DNA of 64,000 nucleotides from Ahniella affigens (GCF_003015185.1 NZ_CP027860.1:1736001-1800000), one strand, 5' to 3'. Positions 50,920-60,268 are shown, numbered from the stretch's first letter. Numbers and translations are program-made. The notes: generated by a model not told the origin, from the sequence alone.

Positions 50920-53900
50920 CTATTCGCCGTAAACCTGGAACGCCGCCCAGAAGAACGGATGCCGCGTGTCGCGCGCGGTACTCTGATTAGCCGGGGCCAA
51001 GCCGCCGACGCCGCGGCGTGCTTCGTTTGCCTCGCGCGCGGCCTCGCGGCTCTGTTGCATGGCCGTCTGCAACGCCTGGGCAGCGGACTGCCCGCGATCG
51101 CGCGCCGCGTAAAAATGATCCATCAGCGTTTCGGTCGATTGATCCGAAACCGGCCAGAGACTCGCGAGCGTGGCCTTGGTGCCGGCGAAGGCAAAGGCGC
51201 GCGAGAACCCGATCAAGCCTTCGCCCGCGAGTTCCTTGCCAAGCCCGGTGTCACACGCCGACAACACGACGAGATCGGCGTCCAATTGCAGGTCGGTCAT
51301 GATTTCATGAACGCGCAAAAAGCCGTCATCCTGGCTCGATCCCGGGGCCTTTTGGTAGAGGACCAGCGACGAGTCGAGCACATGTTCGGGGTCAAGCAGC
51401 GCATGCACGGCAAAATGCAGTTGCCGCGATTTCGGCGCCAACGCCCGCACCCGCGCTTCGCTTGCGTCGCTGCCCAGCAACACTTCGGCGCTGCGCTGAT
51501 AGCGTTCGGCCAACAGTTGCACCTCGCGCCGCGCAGCCGGCAACGGACGCAGACTGGTGGCGCCGCTGCGGCGAAGTTCGGCGGTCAGCGCGGCGCTCGG
51601 TTCGGCTTGGTCCGGATCGATCGGATCGCCAACGGCCAGCAATTGAATGCCCGTTGCGTCGTCAGGTTGGTCGCGCGATTCCGGCCGGGCACTCAACGCA
51701 TCGACGATCGTGATCGCGTACTGATCGACCCAATAGCGCTGCTGGCGGGCGTCCCAGATGGCCGCAAACGGCAGGTTATGGAGCGCGCCATCCGGTGAAA
51801 TCGACAGCGTCTTGGCCCCGCGCAGCGCGGGCATGACGGGCGCAAACAGCTGGTCGCGAAGGCGGTCAGTCTGGAGCTGCCAGTCGCTTGTTCGGCTGGG
51901 ATCGTTGAGCAACTGCCGAAGCGCCGTGATCTGCGCCGAGAGCGCCGCCGCCTGCATCGGCAGGCGCGCGGCCATCACGGTGCCGTCTGAACGCAGTACC
52001 AAGACGGCGCTGCCTTCGGCCCCGATCGCGAACGCGACATAGGCCTCATCGGGATGCAAGCGTGCACTGAGCTCGCTCAGGTTGCGCGCCGACAGCGAGG
52101 GCAGGGCGCGTTCAAGGCGCTGCCGCAGCTGTTGCCGGTCTTGCTTCAACTGCGCGACTTGTTGTCGCGCCAAATCCTTTTGCGCAGCATCCAGATTCGG
52201 ATCATTGGCGCGCGTCAACGCCTCTTGCTCACCTGCCAGGTTGATGGCCAGCGCATCGAGCGCCGCGCGCTCCTTGGGATCGCGCAGCTGCAGTTGGCGC
52301 ATCTCCAGCGCCGCGCGAAAGCCACGAGCGCGGCCGCGCTCCAGCGCCTCCAAGGCCGGTCCGGCGGCGCCGAGTTCGATGTTTGCAAACACGCAATCGC
52401 GATAAATCTCGGCGAAAATCGCGCGAAAGCGGGCTTGATCCAAACTGTCGCCACCCACTTTCAGACTGGCGTCATCCAGCATGTTGCTTGCCTGGCAGTA
52501 AAACTCGCGGGCGCGCTTTGGCTGCTCTCTGGCCTCAGCCAGCGTGCCGAGGCTATGCACGGTTTCAGCGTGCTGCGCCGAATTCGGCACGTCGCGACGA
52601 CGTATCGCCAAGGCTTCAGCCAACAGTTGCTCGGCCACATCGAAACGCTTCTCGGTGATCGCAAGCATGCCGGCACCTTGCAATCCGCGGCTCATCGACA
52701 ACGAGCCAATAGTCTCGGCGCGGTAAAGGGCAATGGCGCGATCAAAACTCTGCCGAGCGTCCTTCAGGTCGCCGCGCGCGAGCGCTTCCATGCCACGCTC
52801 GGTCAGGGGATCGGCGAGCATCAGGTTGTCTTGCGGCAGCGCTTCCAGAATGGCAAAGGCGTTCTTCCAGGCCGAAGTGGCGCCGGCGGCATTGCCGAGT
52901 CGGCTCCGGAACAGGGCCTGTTTAATCAGGCAGAGTGCGGTGTCGTAGGCATTGGGGTTGATGCGCTGATTGATCGCCACGGCTTCATCAATCGTCGCGA
53001 GCGCGCCCTCATCATCGCCGCGCGCGAACTGCACTTCGGCGTAGTTGCTGAGAAACAACGCGTACATCGCGCCCTTGTCGTTTTTGGCCATCAGCGCGTT
53101 TGCAGCCCGCATTTCTTGCTCGGCCGCAGCCAGATCGCCGGATTGCAACAAGGTCCAGCCCAGATTGTGACGCGCATTAGCAATCTCGACCGATTCGTCA
53201 GTTGTGGGATACAACGCAATCGCTTCTCGAAACCAGCGCCCCGCTTGGTGGAAATCGCCGACGTACGCAGCGATCACCCCGAGCCCGTTCAGAAACGGCC
53301 CTTGCTCACGCGCGGGCACGCCGGCTGATTGCACAAGTTTCAAGGCTTCTTGCAGCTCGGCTCCGGCTTCTTTGATCCGACCCAGCATTCGGAGGCTGCG
53401 CGCATGCATGCGCAATCTCGGCGCCAACGCCATTGCCGGTTCGTTGAGCTTGCGGGCAATCTCGACCCCTTCGCGGTAGGCGGCCTCGGATTCGACGGAC
53501 AAGTTGCCGTTCCCGAGCACGTCACCGTAGAAATTCAGGATGACGCCAAGGTCGGAACACCCATCGCAATGCTTGCGCGCCTTCGCGACGGCCGCCTCGA
53601 TACGTGCCCGACCGCCCTTGAAGTCGGAGAAGCTTTCGATCTGGCCGAGGTTTGCTGAGAAACGCGCGTGGATGAGCGTGTCGGGCGCGAGTTCGTCGAG
53701 AGCTGCGATGCTCGCTTGCTGGATTTTCTGCCCTTCGCGCCAATTGCCCGCGAACGACGCGCAGTGCGACGCCTCCTCGCTGTAATGGATTCTCAGCATG
53801 GCGCGCGTCGTGCTGACTTGCGCTTCCGTCACACGTTCTTGGCAGCGTTTGAAGTCGTAGGCGCCGCGCGCGCTCCGAATGGCCCGCCAATGCACCAATG

Positions 53901-54357
53901 GCATCTGAGATGGTGTGGCGAGGCGCGTCGCGGCGTCGTGCAACGACTTGGCTTCCGTCCAGTTCTTCTCGGCGATTGCCAGCTGCCAGCGATCGTCGAT
54001 GGTTTCGAGTTCGGTCGCTTCTGGTTGGCTGCGGACCTGGATGTCCTGCTTACCGTCAACGAGCTCTAAATCAAGCAAGGTCGCGCCACGGCGAACCTTG
54101 ACGGTGATCGGCCCATACAGCAAATCGTCGAGCATCAATAATCGAAACGACACGGCATCGACGATGGGCTGCTCGACGTCGGTCGTGGCGTTCTGGGTGC
54201 GGTAGGTCAGCAGTTCATCACCAGGCTGAAACGGCACCGGCTGATCGACTGCGGTCGAACGCGTCGCTACCACGACGACCGACGCTTCGGCGCTGACCCC
54301 GACGCTTGCCAGCAGCAGCATGCGTAGCAAAGGCATCAGAGCAGTGCGTGGATTCAT
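50920..54357 (-). CDS. Exported TPR-CHAT protein (caspase-like protease)
   Basis: A 1145-aa protein. ATG 54357 opens a signal peptide (TALMPLLRMLLLASVGVSAE). Residues about 90-115 look PDZ-like, about 150-720 are TPR and other helical repeats (ANARHNLGWTLLQSGDLAAA and similar), about 725-790 are a helical linker, and the C-terminal third (from about 850) is a CHAT domain. The catalytic dyad is His985 (LHFAVHALLD) and Cys1035 (VVLSACDTGLG), both intact, so it should be an active cysteine protease. CHAT proteins act in bacterial stress and conflict signalling. Here it is exported, next to a sigma factor and a membrane kinase whose extracellular domain shares its compartment. Confidence 0.88.
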   Translation of the reverse strand: MNPRTALMPLLRMLLLASVGVSAEASVVVVATRSTAVDQPVPFQPGDELLTYRTQNATTDVEQPIVDAVSFRLLMLDDLLYGPITVKVRRGATLLDLELVDGKQDIQVRSQPEATELETIDDRWQLAIAEKNWTEAKSLHDAATRLATPSQMPLVHWRAIRSARGAYDFKRCQERVTEAQVSTTRAMLRIHYSEEASHCASFAGNWREGQKIQQASIAALDELAPDTLIHARFSANLGQIESFSDFKGGRARIEAAVAKARKHCDGCSDLGVILNFYGDVLGNGNLSVESEAAYREGVEIARKLNEPAMALAPRLRMHARSLRMLGRIKEAGAELQEALKLVQSAGVPAREQGPFLNGLGVIAAYVGDFHQAGRWFREAIALYPTTDESVEIANARHNLGWTLLQSGDLAAAEQEMRAANALMAKNDKGAMYALFLSNYAEVQFARGDDEGALATIDEAVAINQRINPNAYDTALCLIKQALFRSRLGNAAGATSAWKNAFAILEALPQDNLMLADPLTERGMEALARGDLKDARQSFDRAIALYRAETIGSLSMSRGLQGAGMLAITEKRFDVAEQLLAEALAIRRRDVPNSAQHAETVHSLGTLAEAREQPKRAREFYCQASNMLDDASLKVGGDSLDQARFRAIFAEIYRDCVFANIELGAAGPALEALERGRARGFRAALEMRQLQLRDPKERAALDALAINLAGEQEALTRANDPNLDAAQKDLARQQVAQLKQDRQQLRQRLERALPSLSARNLSELSARLHPDEAYVAFAIGAEGSAVLVLRSDGTVMAARLPMQAAALSAQITALRQLLNDPSRTSDWQLQTDRLRDQLFAPVMPALRGAKTLSISPDGALHNLPFAAIWDARQQRYWVDQYAITIVDALSARPESRDQPDDATGIQLLAVGDPIDPDQAEPSAALTAELRRSGATSLRPLPAARREVQLLAERYQRSAEVLLGSDASEARVRALAPKSRQLHFAVHALLDPEHVLDSSLVLYQKAPGSSQDDGFLRVHEIMTDLQLDADLVVLSACDTGLGKELAGEGLIGFSRAFAFAGTKATLASLWPVSDQSTETLMDHFYAARDRGQSAAQALQTAMQQSREAAREANEARRGVGGLAPANQSTARDTRHPFFWAAFQVYGE

Positions 54358-54370
54358 AGCCAAAGCGCCT

Positions 54371-54398
54371 TTATCGATAACCAGGTGACCCGAGTTCC
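54371..54398 (-). promoter_or_regulatory. Candidate ECF-sigma promoter of the CHAT gene
   Basis: On the minus strand GGAAC (54398-54394) is followed after 17 nt by CGATAA (54376-54371), 14 nt before the CHAT start codon. GGAAC with a 16-17 nt spacer is typical of ECF -35 elements; the -10 match is poor and the leader would be very short. Only a suggestion. Confidence 0.25.
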
Positions 54399-54423
54399 GG
54401 CGTCAATCTGACGCATGCCGAGG

Positions 54424-54446
54424 GGCCGCATCGGCAGGATGCGGCC
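54424..54446. terminator. Strong hairpin between the kinase and CHAT genes
   Basis: GGCCGCATC and GATGCGGCC form a perfect 9-bp stem with a 5-nt loop. It lies in the 283-nt gap after the kinase stop and before the CHAT start, with no T-run. It could end most kinase transcripts or fold in the CHAT leader. Confidence 0.4.
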
Positions 54447-54640
54447 TGGATCATAGAGGGTCGGACAAACTCGGCACAGCCCTTGACTTTGGCAAACGCA
54501 AAGACGTGCCCGGCGAGTGCAACGCAAGTGGCGGGGTGTTCAGGTTGCCTTAGCCGCGAAGGTCTCCGAAGTCGCGATTGCAGCCGCGCCGGCCCGTCCC
54601 AACGGACTGGTGGCTAGCGGCGGCTGCTGGCCGAGATCGA

Positions 54641-56377
54641 TCAGGGGTTCAGCAGTTCGAAGTGCTGGACACGGACGCGGGGATCGTTTTGACCCAACTC
54701 GCGAAGCCAGGTGCCGATCGGGAACTGGGAGTCGATGCTCTGTCGTTCGGACAGTCCGCCAACACCGCGCGTGAGCAGGGCGCTGGCGTAGAGGCTGCTG
54801 CGATCGATGGGGCGCCCAATGTCGGCCGTCGCAATGCCGGATGTAGCCGGATCGAGGGCTGCAATGGCATGGGGCGATACGAGCACATAGAAGCGTTCGC
54901 GGCTGCCGGTACTGGTCACCTGCCAGTCCCGCGCCTGTCCCGACACCTCGCCCGGCAAACGGATCGGACGTTTTGCGGGGAGTGGGTTGGCCAGCGCCGC
55001 ACCGGGCAACGGAAACAGCTGATAAACACTGCCGGTGGCGTCTTCATTGAACACGTACACGTGGGCGGATTCGGCCAGTGCCAGTTGCAGTGACAGCGTG
55101 TCGCCAATCGTGATTTGATCGCCATCCACCAATTGAAACTCGACCCCGCCGGTGGACTTGGTCCAGCGCAAATCAGTCTGGATGGGTCCGTTCAGATCGT
55201 GCCAGTGTTGCACGAGCAGGATCGTCGCGAGGATTCCGGCCAGCAGGCCGAGCCCTACCCACCAGAATCGGCGGTTCGGGCGGCTTGCGGGAACGTTCTC
55301 AGTCGGACCATCCAAACGGTGGGTGACCTGCAGCGGCTGCACGGCCGGCAACGTGCGTCGGAGTTCTGCTGCCAACGCACCGGCGCTCTGATAGCGCTGG
55401 GCGCGCTTGGGATGCACGGCCCGCTCAATCACGCCGGCGAGTTCGACATTGAGGTCGGGTACCAGATCGAGCAAGTAGCGGCGACGCTGATCGCGGTGTG
55501 CGCTCTCCAGTTCCACCAGGGTGCGTGCATCAACCGGAAAGTGTCCGCTGATCATTTTGAACAGCAGCACCCCTAAACTGTAGAGGTCGTCCGGCGGCGT
55601 GTTCTGGCCGCCACCAACGAGCTCAGGCGCTAGATACAGCGGTGTTCCCGATACGGTGGCGCGCTCATGAATATTTCGCGCGCTGCCGAAGTCGACGAGA
55701 ATGTGGCGCCCGTGGCGATCGCGCACCACGTTCTGGGCTTTGACATCACCATGCACGAGCCCAAGCTGGTGGATCGCGGCAAGGGCTGCGCAGAGTTCGA
55801 GCCCGATCAACACCGCTTCCGGCGCTGGCACGGTGGTGGTGCGGTCCAATCGGGTCGAGATGGATTCACCTTCGACCAAGTCGGACCAGAAACCGACTTG
55901 CGCGTCGACGATCTGGGCACCATGGATCTTCAGCACGCCCGGATGATTGACCTTGGCCATCTGCTGCGCCTCGTGCAGCAAGTCGTCGATCTGACCGCCA
56001 TCCGGATTGCACAGCTTCAATGCCACGGTTCGTTGGAGCAGCGGGTCGAATGCGCGGTACACAATGCCGCTGCTGCCTCGGCCGATTTCGCCCAGGATCT
56101 TCAAGTGGGCGAATTGAGAACAGTGTTCGAGGTTTGGCTCGGCGACCGATTTCGGTGGCAACGGCGGCTCGGGGAGCATGTCCGCCGTGGTAGCCGTCGT
56201 GGATTCCAGTGATTGTTGAGCGGCGGTGAATTGCTTTGCCAGGTCGGCCAATGCGCGCAGTTGCTTCAGGGCTTCGGCGTCCAATTGCTGGGACAATGTG
56301 TCCCAATCGACCGGACGGCCGTCGGTGATGTCTTCGGCAACTTTCAGCAGCAGGCCGTCCTGGTCATCGATGGGCAT
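54641..56377 (-). CDS. Transmembrane Ser/Thr kinase with extracytoplasmic DUF4384 domain
   Basis: A 578-aa Hanks-type kinase. ATP-binding lysine K121 (VALKLCN), catalytic HGD with D211 (VHGDVKAQN; HGD instead of HRD) and VDFGSARN are intact, and GTPLYLAPELVGG is the activation-loop end. One transmembrane helix (about 366-385, WWVGLGLLAGILATILLV) follows basic residues, placing the C-terminal DUF4384-like domain (about 430-530, HVYVFNEDATGSVYQLFPLP) outside the cytoplasm as a possible sensor. Its start overlaps the sigma factor gene by 14 nt. Likely substrate is that sigma factor. Confidence 0.9.
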   Translation of the reverse strand: MPIDDQDGLLLKVAEDITDGRPVDWDTLSQQLDAEALKQLRALADLAKQFTAAQQSLESTTATTADMLPEPPLPPKSVAEPNLEHCSQFAHLKILGEIGRGSSGIVYRAFDPLLQRTVALKLCNPDGGQIDDLLHEAQQMAKVNHPGVLKIHGAQIVDAQVGFWSDLVEGESISTRLDRTTTVPAPEAVLIGLELCAALAAIHQLGLVHGDVKAQNVVRDRHGRHILVDFGSARNIHERATVSGTPLYLAPELVGGGQNTPPDDLYSLGVLLFKMISGHFPVDARTLVELESAHRDQRRRYLLDLVPDLNVELAGVIERAVHPKRAQRYQSAGALAAELRRTLPAVQPLQVTHRLDGPTENVPASRPNRRFWWVGLGLLAGILATILLVQHWHDLNGPIQTDLRWTKSTGGVEFQLVDGDQITIGDTLSLQLALAESAHVYVFNEDATGSVYQLFPLPGAALANPLPAKRPIRLPGEVSGQARDWQVTSTGSRERFYVLVSPHAIAALDPATSGIATADIGRPIDRSSLYASALLTRGVGGLSERQSIDSQFPIGTWLRELGQNDPRVRVQHFELLNP

Positions 56378-56951
56378 TCATCAGCTCCGCCATTCGCATC
56401 AGCGCGCGGGCGATCTTCATGCGCGCTGCATTCGGGCTCGGGGCATCGATCAGTTTCGCGATCTCATCATGCGGCAGACCCAGCTCAATCCGCAGAATGA
56501 CCGCTTCGCGCTGGTCGGGCTCCAAACTGTTCAGGGCCTGCTCGTAGGCCTGCAGGGTCTCGATATTGACCGCGCGCTCCAAAGGCAACGGATCACTTTC
56601 GACCACTTCGGCCGTGATTTCGTCGTGCACAGGGCGGCGCGCGGTGCGCCGAATTTCGTCTTTCAGGATGTTGCTCATGATTTGGCGCAGGTAGGCGAAG
56701 AACGCTCCGGGTCCTTGCACCTCAAACGCCGGCAGTGCCTGAAACGCACGCAGCAGCGTCAACTGCACCAAGTCGGCAGTCTCGTTCAGATCGCGGGCCG
56801 GATTGGGCAAGCGGCCGTGTGCCCAGCGGGTCAGCAGTGGCAAGTACCGCCGGATCAGGCGATCGCGAGCCTCGGCATCGCCACCCCGAATGCGTTCGAC
56901 CAGCTGATGCGTGGTTTCCAGCACCGCGGCATTTCGGGCGATCGCAGTCAT
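56364..56951 (-). CDS. Sigma-70 family (ECF-like) sigma factor paired with kinase
   Basis: A 195-aa sigma factor with region 2 (about 15-95, NETADLVQLTLLRAF) and region 4 (about 130-190, EPDQREAVILRIELGLPHDE then a helix-turn-helix). The usual region 2.2 acidic motif DAED is here ETAD, with Thr58 inside it. No anti-sigma gene is adjacent; instead a kinase follows with a 14-nt overlap. ATG 56951 has AGGAG 9 nt upstream and is preferred over ATG 56975. It may control the CHAT gene or its own operon, which is inference. Confidence 0.88.
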   Translation of the reverse strand: MTAIARNAAVLETTHQLVERIRGGDAEARDRLIRRYLPLLTRWAHGRLPNPARDLNETADLVQLTLLRAFQALPAFEVQGPGAFFAYLRQIMSNILKDEIRRTARRPVHDEITAEVVESDPLPLERAVNIETLQAYEQALNSLEPDQREAVILRIELGLPHDEIAKLIDAPSPNAARMKIARALMRMAELMNAHR

Positions 56952-57119
56952 CGGCTCACTCCTGAGTGGTTTCATACCATTATGCCGTGTGACGATAGCC
57001 CGGGCACGGGGGCTTTTCCGTCGAATGCGGCCATATCATCAAACGCCGATACCCAAAGAACCGCATGCACGACTTGCTGGCAGACAGAACGTTTCAAGGT
57101 CGCGTGCGGGCCAGGGCGG

Positions 57120-59627
57120 TCATCGGCCACCTGACTCCCGTTGCAAAGCGTTGCTGAGCATCCGGTCGGGCGCCTTCAAGGTGTTCGCCCGGTCGCGTAG
57201 CGCTTGCCGATCGGCCGAAGGCCCGCCGTCCAGCCAGTCGAGCAACACACGCAAACTGGTGTCGGCCGCCAGGGCTTGCCGGCAGCTTTGCATCGCGGCG
57301 TCGGGTCGTCGCGGGGCGATATCGGGCAGTTGCAAGGCATAAGCAAGCCAACGCGCCCGGCAATCGCGCTCACCGTTTTGGAACGGCGTCATCGGGTTGT
57401 CAGCCAGCACGCGCTGCAATGCGACTTTGGCCACGCGGTGATCGCCGTTCAGCCACAGCGTTTCTGCCAACAACAGATCGGCGTACCGGCTTTCAGGGTG
57501 TTCCGGGCCGGACCAGGTTTGGTAGATCGCTGCCGATTGTTGGAGCTGCTCGATGGCCGGCGTGGCCTCACCCAACTGGCGCAGCGCCATACCGAGCCCG
57601 AGGCGCGGCAGCGCCGCCTCGCGATGGTCGGCACCAAAGGTGCGGTCGCCAACGTTTACCGCCTCCCGGTAGTGGGTGACGGCGTCGTCCAGCAAACCGA
57701 TGCGTGCCTCAATAGCCGCGAGGTTGTTGAGGTTCGTAACCAGTCCTGCTTGTCGGCCAGGGCCCATCTGGCGCTCCATCGCGACAATTCGAAGAAACGC
57801 ATCGCGGGATTGGGTCAGCTCACCAGACAAATACGCGGCGGTGGCCAACAATGCCTCGGCTCCGATGAGGGCCTCCGGCTCCGAATCGGCCAAGGGCAGC
57901 AGCAAGTCGCGCGCCTTGGCAATCACGGGCTTGGCAGCGTCGAGCCGATCCGTGTTCATCAGCGCCATGGCGCGTTGCTTCAGAATGTTGGCGCGCAGCA
58001 CCGGTTCGCCGGGAACCTGCTCGAGCGCACGGTCCGCGGCATCCAGCGCGGTCAACGCCGCCGACCAGTCGGCCCGGAATGACCGCACTTTCGCCAGCGC
58101 GGCATACGCTTCGGCGGCCAGCTTGTGGTCTTCATTCAGTGCGGGATTTTGCGCAATCAGTTCCTCGAGCAGCGCTTCAGCCCGTTCAAGCTGGCCCAGC
58201 GCGCGCCATGTGTCCGCCAACGACACGGTGAGCCGTGCTTGGAGCAGCGGGTCGTCGTTCGTTTCCTCATGCAGTTTCTGTTGCCCGCGTTCCAGCAAGT
58301 CGGCGACGGTTGGCGTTTGCCCAGCGGAGTGACGCGGTTGTGCGGACTCAAACAAGCTACTGAGAAAACCTGCCATGCGCTCGGCCCGCGCTGCCTGGTG
58401 ACGCGCCAGATCGCGCTCGCGTCTGGCCTCGGCCCGCTGCTGAAACGCGATGACCGCACTGATGAACAGACCGCTCAGCGCCAACAATGTACCCAGACTG
58501 ATCCACGGATGTCGGCGTATCTGCCGAAGCCCCAAAGCCCACCAGCCCGGGCGCCGGCTGAGTACCGGCTGATCCAACAGGATGCGATCCAGTTCTTCGG
58601 CAAAGTCCATCGCGCTCCGAAAACGCCGTTCGGTCTGCCGATCCAAGGCTCGTTGCAGGACTGCGTCGAGATCGCGCAGGCCTGAGCTGCCAAGGGCCTC
58701 TGTCAGCGACGCCGCAGCGGTTCGGCGGGAGAGCGGAATCGGTTGGCCGGTCAACACGCGTTCGGCCAGTTGGTGTCGCTCGGATTCGTCGGTCAGAAAC
58801 GGGTGCGCATCGGTCAACAGCTCGTACAGTACGATGGCGAGGGCAAACAAATCGGTCCCAATGCCGATCGGCTCGCCACTGATCTGCTCGGGCGCCGCAT
58901 ACCGCAGCGTAAAATAGCGGGCAGCGGTCGCCTGAAAATCGGAATCCTCACCATCCAGGAGCTTGGCGATACCGAAATCCAGCACCTTGACCCGGCCAGA
59001 TGCATCGACGATCAAGTTCGAAGGCTTGAGATCGCGATGCAGGACCAGTTGGCTGTGCGCATGGGCAATCGCATGCAGTGTTTCGATCATCAGACCAATG
59101 CGCGCGCGCACCGATGCGTGCTGCTGGTCGCACCAGGCATCGATCAACGCGCCGGCCACATACTCCATGACCAAATAGGCGCGACCTTGATCATCGTTGC
59201 CCGCATCGATCAATCGGGCGATCCCAGGCGCATTGAGCCGGGCCAGTGCGGCGCGTTCTTTCGCAAACAAGTTGCCAGCGCTTTGCTCGTTCAAGAACTT
59301 GATCGCCACCTGGCCGTCGAACAATCCATCGTGGCGTCGGGCCAGGAACACGCGACCCATACCGCCCATGCCCAGCACACGCTCGATCTGCCAGGGGCCG
59401 ATCTGTTTGCCGACATAACTACTGGCCAGTACTGGCAAGACGAGTTGGTCGGGATGATCGAGCCGCAATTCCAGGACACGCGCATCGGAGTTCAGCATGT
59501 CGGTCAGAAGTTGCTTCTGGGTTGAATCAAGCGCCAATGATTCGAGTTTTTGCCGAGCTTCGACCGCATCGAGTTCGGCCAACAGATCGAAAGCCTCGCG
59601 GACCATCTGGAAGCGTTTCGGATCCAT
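57120..59627 (-). CDS. Transmembrane Ser/Thr kinase with TPR domain
   Basis: An 835-aa kinase of the STK-TPR type. The glycine loop is GMGGMGRVF, K110 is in VAIKFL, the catalytic loop is LHRDLKPSN with D199, and VLDFGIAKL carries the DFG. One membrane helix lies at about 373-395 (ISLGTLLALSGLFISAVIAF); the C-terminal half is TPR repeats (for example LTVSLADTWRALGQLERAEA), expected outside the cytoplasm. It starts 2 nt after the sigma factor stop. Kinases of this plan, each next to an ECF gene, are known to activate ECF43-type sigma factors by phosphorylation. Confidence 0.92.
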   Translation of the reverse strand: MDPKRFQMVREAFDLLAELDAVEARQKLESLALDSTQKQLLTDMLNSDARVLELRLDHPDQLVLPVLASSYVGKQIGPWQIERVLGMGGMGRVFLARRHDGLFDGQVAIKFLNEQSAGNLFAKERAALARLNAPGIARLIDAGNDDQGRAYLVMEYVAGALIDAWCDQQHASVRARIGLMIETLHAIAHAHSQLVLHRDLKPSNLIVDASGRVKVLDFGIAKLLDGEDSDFQATAARYFTLRYAAPEQISGEPIGIGTDLFALAIVLYELLTDAHPFLTDESERHQLAERVLTGQPIPLSRRTAAASLTEALGSSGLRDLDAVLQRALDRQTERRFRSAMDFAEELDRILLDQPVLSRRPGWWALGLRQIRRHPWISLGTLLALSGLFISAVIAFQQRAEARRERDLARHQAARAERMAGFLSSLFESAQPRHSAGQTPTVADLLERGQQKLHEETNDDPLLQARLTVSLADTWRALGQLERAEALLEELIAQNPALNEDHKLAAEAYAALAKVRSFRADWSAALTALDAADRALEQVPGEPVLRANILKQRAMALMNTDRLDAAKPVIAKARDLLLPLADSEPEALIGAEALLATAAYLSGELTQSRDAFLRIVAMERQMGPGRQAGLVTNLNNLAAIEARIGLLDDAVTHYREAVNVGDRTFGADHREAALPRLGLGMALRQLGEATPAIEQLQQSAAIYQTWSGPEHPESRYADLLLAETLWLNGDHRVAKVALQRVLADNPMTPFQNGERDCRARWLAYALQLPDIAPRRPDAAMQSCRQALAADTSLRVLLDWLDGGPSADRQALRDRANTLKAPDRMLSNALQRESGGR

Positions 59628-59629
59628 CG

Positions 59630-60172
59630 CTACTCGAACTTCAGCCGTGTGCCGAGGAACGCGCGCGCCGCCCTCAGGTCGCGTTTGACCGTGGGTTCGG
59701 ACACGCCAAGATGTGCAGCCGTTTCCTCGGTGCTGAGGCCGCCGAACAAGCGCAACTCGAGGACGCGTTCCAGCCTTGGGTCCATGTCACGCAACGTGCT
59801 CAATGCCTCGTCCAGCGCCAGCAAATCAGCGAGATCGAGTTCGCTGCTCGGTTCGCGTTCGGCATGTTCAAAGCTGATGCGTTGTTGATCGCCGCCGCGG
59901 CGCTCAGCGAGCAGTTCGCGGGCACGATCGATCAATACGTGCCGCATGACTCGGGCCATCGCCGCCAGAAAATGACTGCGGCTCTGCCATTCCTGCGGAT
60001 ACTCCGACAGCTTGAGCCACGCCTCGTTGACCAAGGCCGTAGCGTTCAGCGTGGCCGATGCGCGGTGGCCGGCGATTTGACGCTGCGCGAGCGCGCGCAA
60101 GCGCGCGTACACCTCCGGCGCCAGATCGCCGTCGCGATCATTAAGTCGGGCAGTGATGTCGGATTCGTCCAT
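59630..60172 (-). CDS. ECF sigma factor of the kinase-linked type (ECF43-like)
   Basis: A 180-aa ECF sigma factor. Region 2.2 reads LNATALVNEAWLKL, in which the DAED acidic residues are replaced by neutral NATA with Thr45, the hallmark of ECF43-like factors that need phosphorylation to bind the core enzyme. Region 4 is LRLFGGLSTEETAAHLGVSE with PTVKRDL. The kinase gene follows after 2 nt. ATG 60172 (MDESD) gives the family N-terminus; ATG 60202 lacks a ribosome site. No anti-sigma factor gene is present. Confidence 0.9.
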   Translation of the reverse strand: MDESDITARLNDRDGDLAPEVYARLRALAQRQIAGHRASATLNATALVNEAWLKLSEYPQEWQSRSHFLAAMARVMRHVLIDRARELLAERRGGDQQRISFEHAEREPSSELDLADLLALDEALSTLRDMDPRLERVLELRLFGGLSTEETAAHLGVSEPTVKRDLRAARAFLGTRLKFE

Positions 60173-60268
60173 GGGGGCCTGGCTCCAGCGCGTACGGCCC
60201 ATTCAGCATAACGCATGATCCCGCTTGCCCTCGAATTCCGTACTCTGGTCCAGACCCCTTCCAGATAA

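Noticed and set aside
52054-53328. 424-codon open frame antisense to the CHAT gene
   Set aside because: Lies wholly inside the TPR-CHAT gene on the opposite strand and shows only shadow-like composition.
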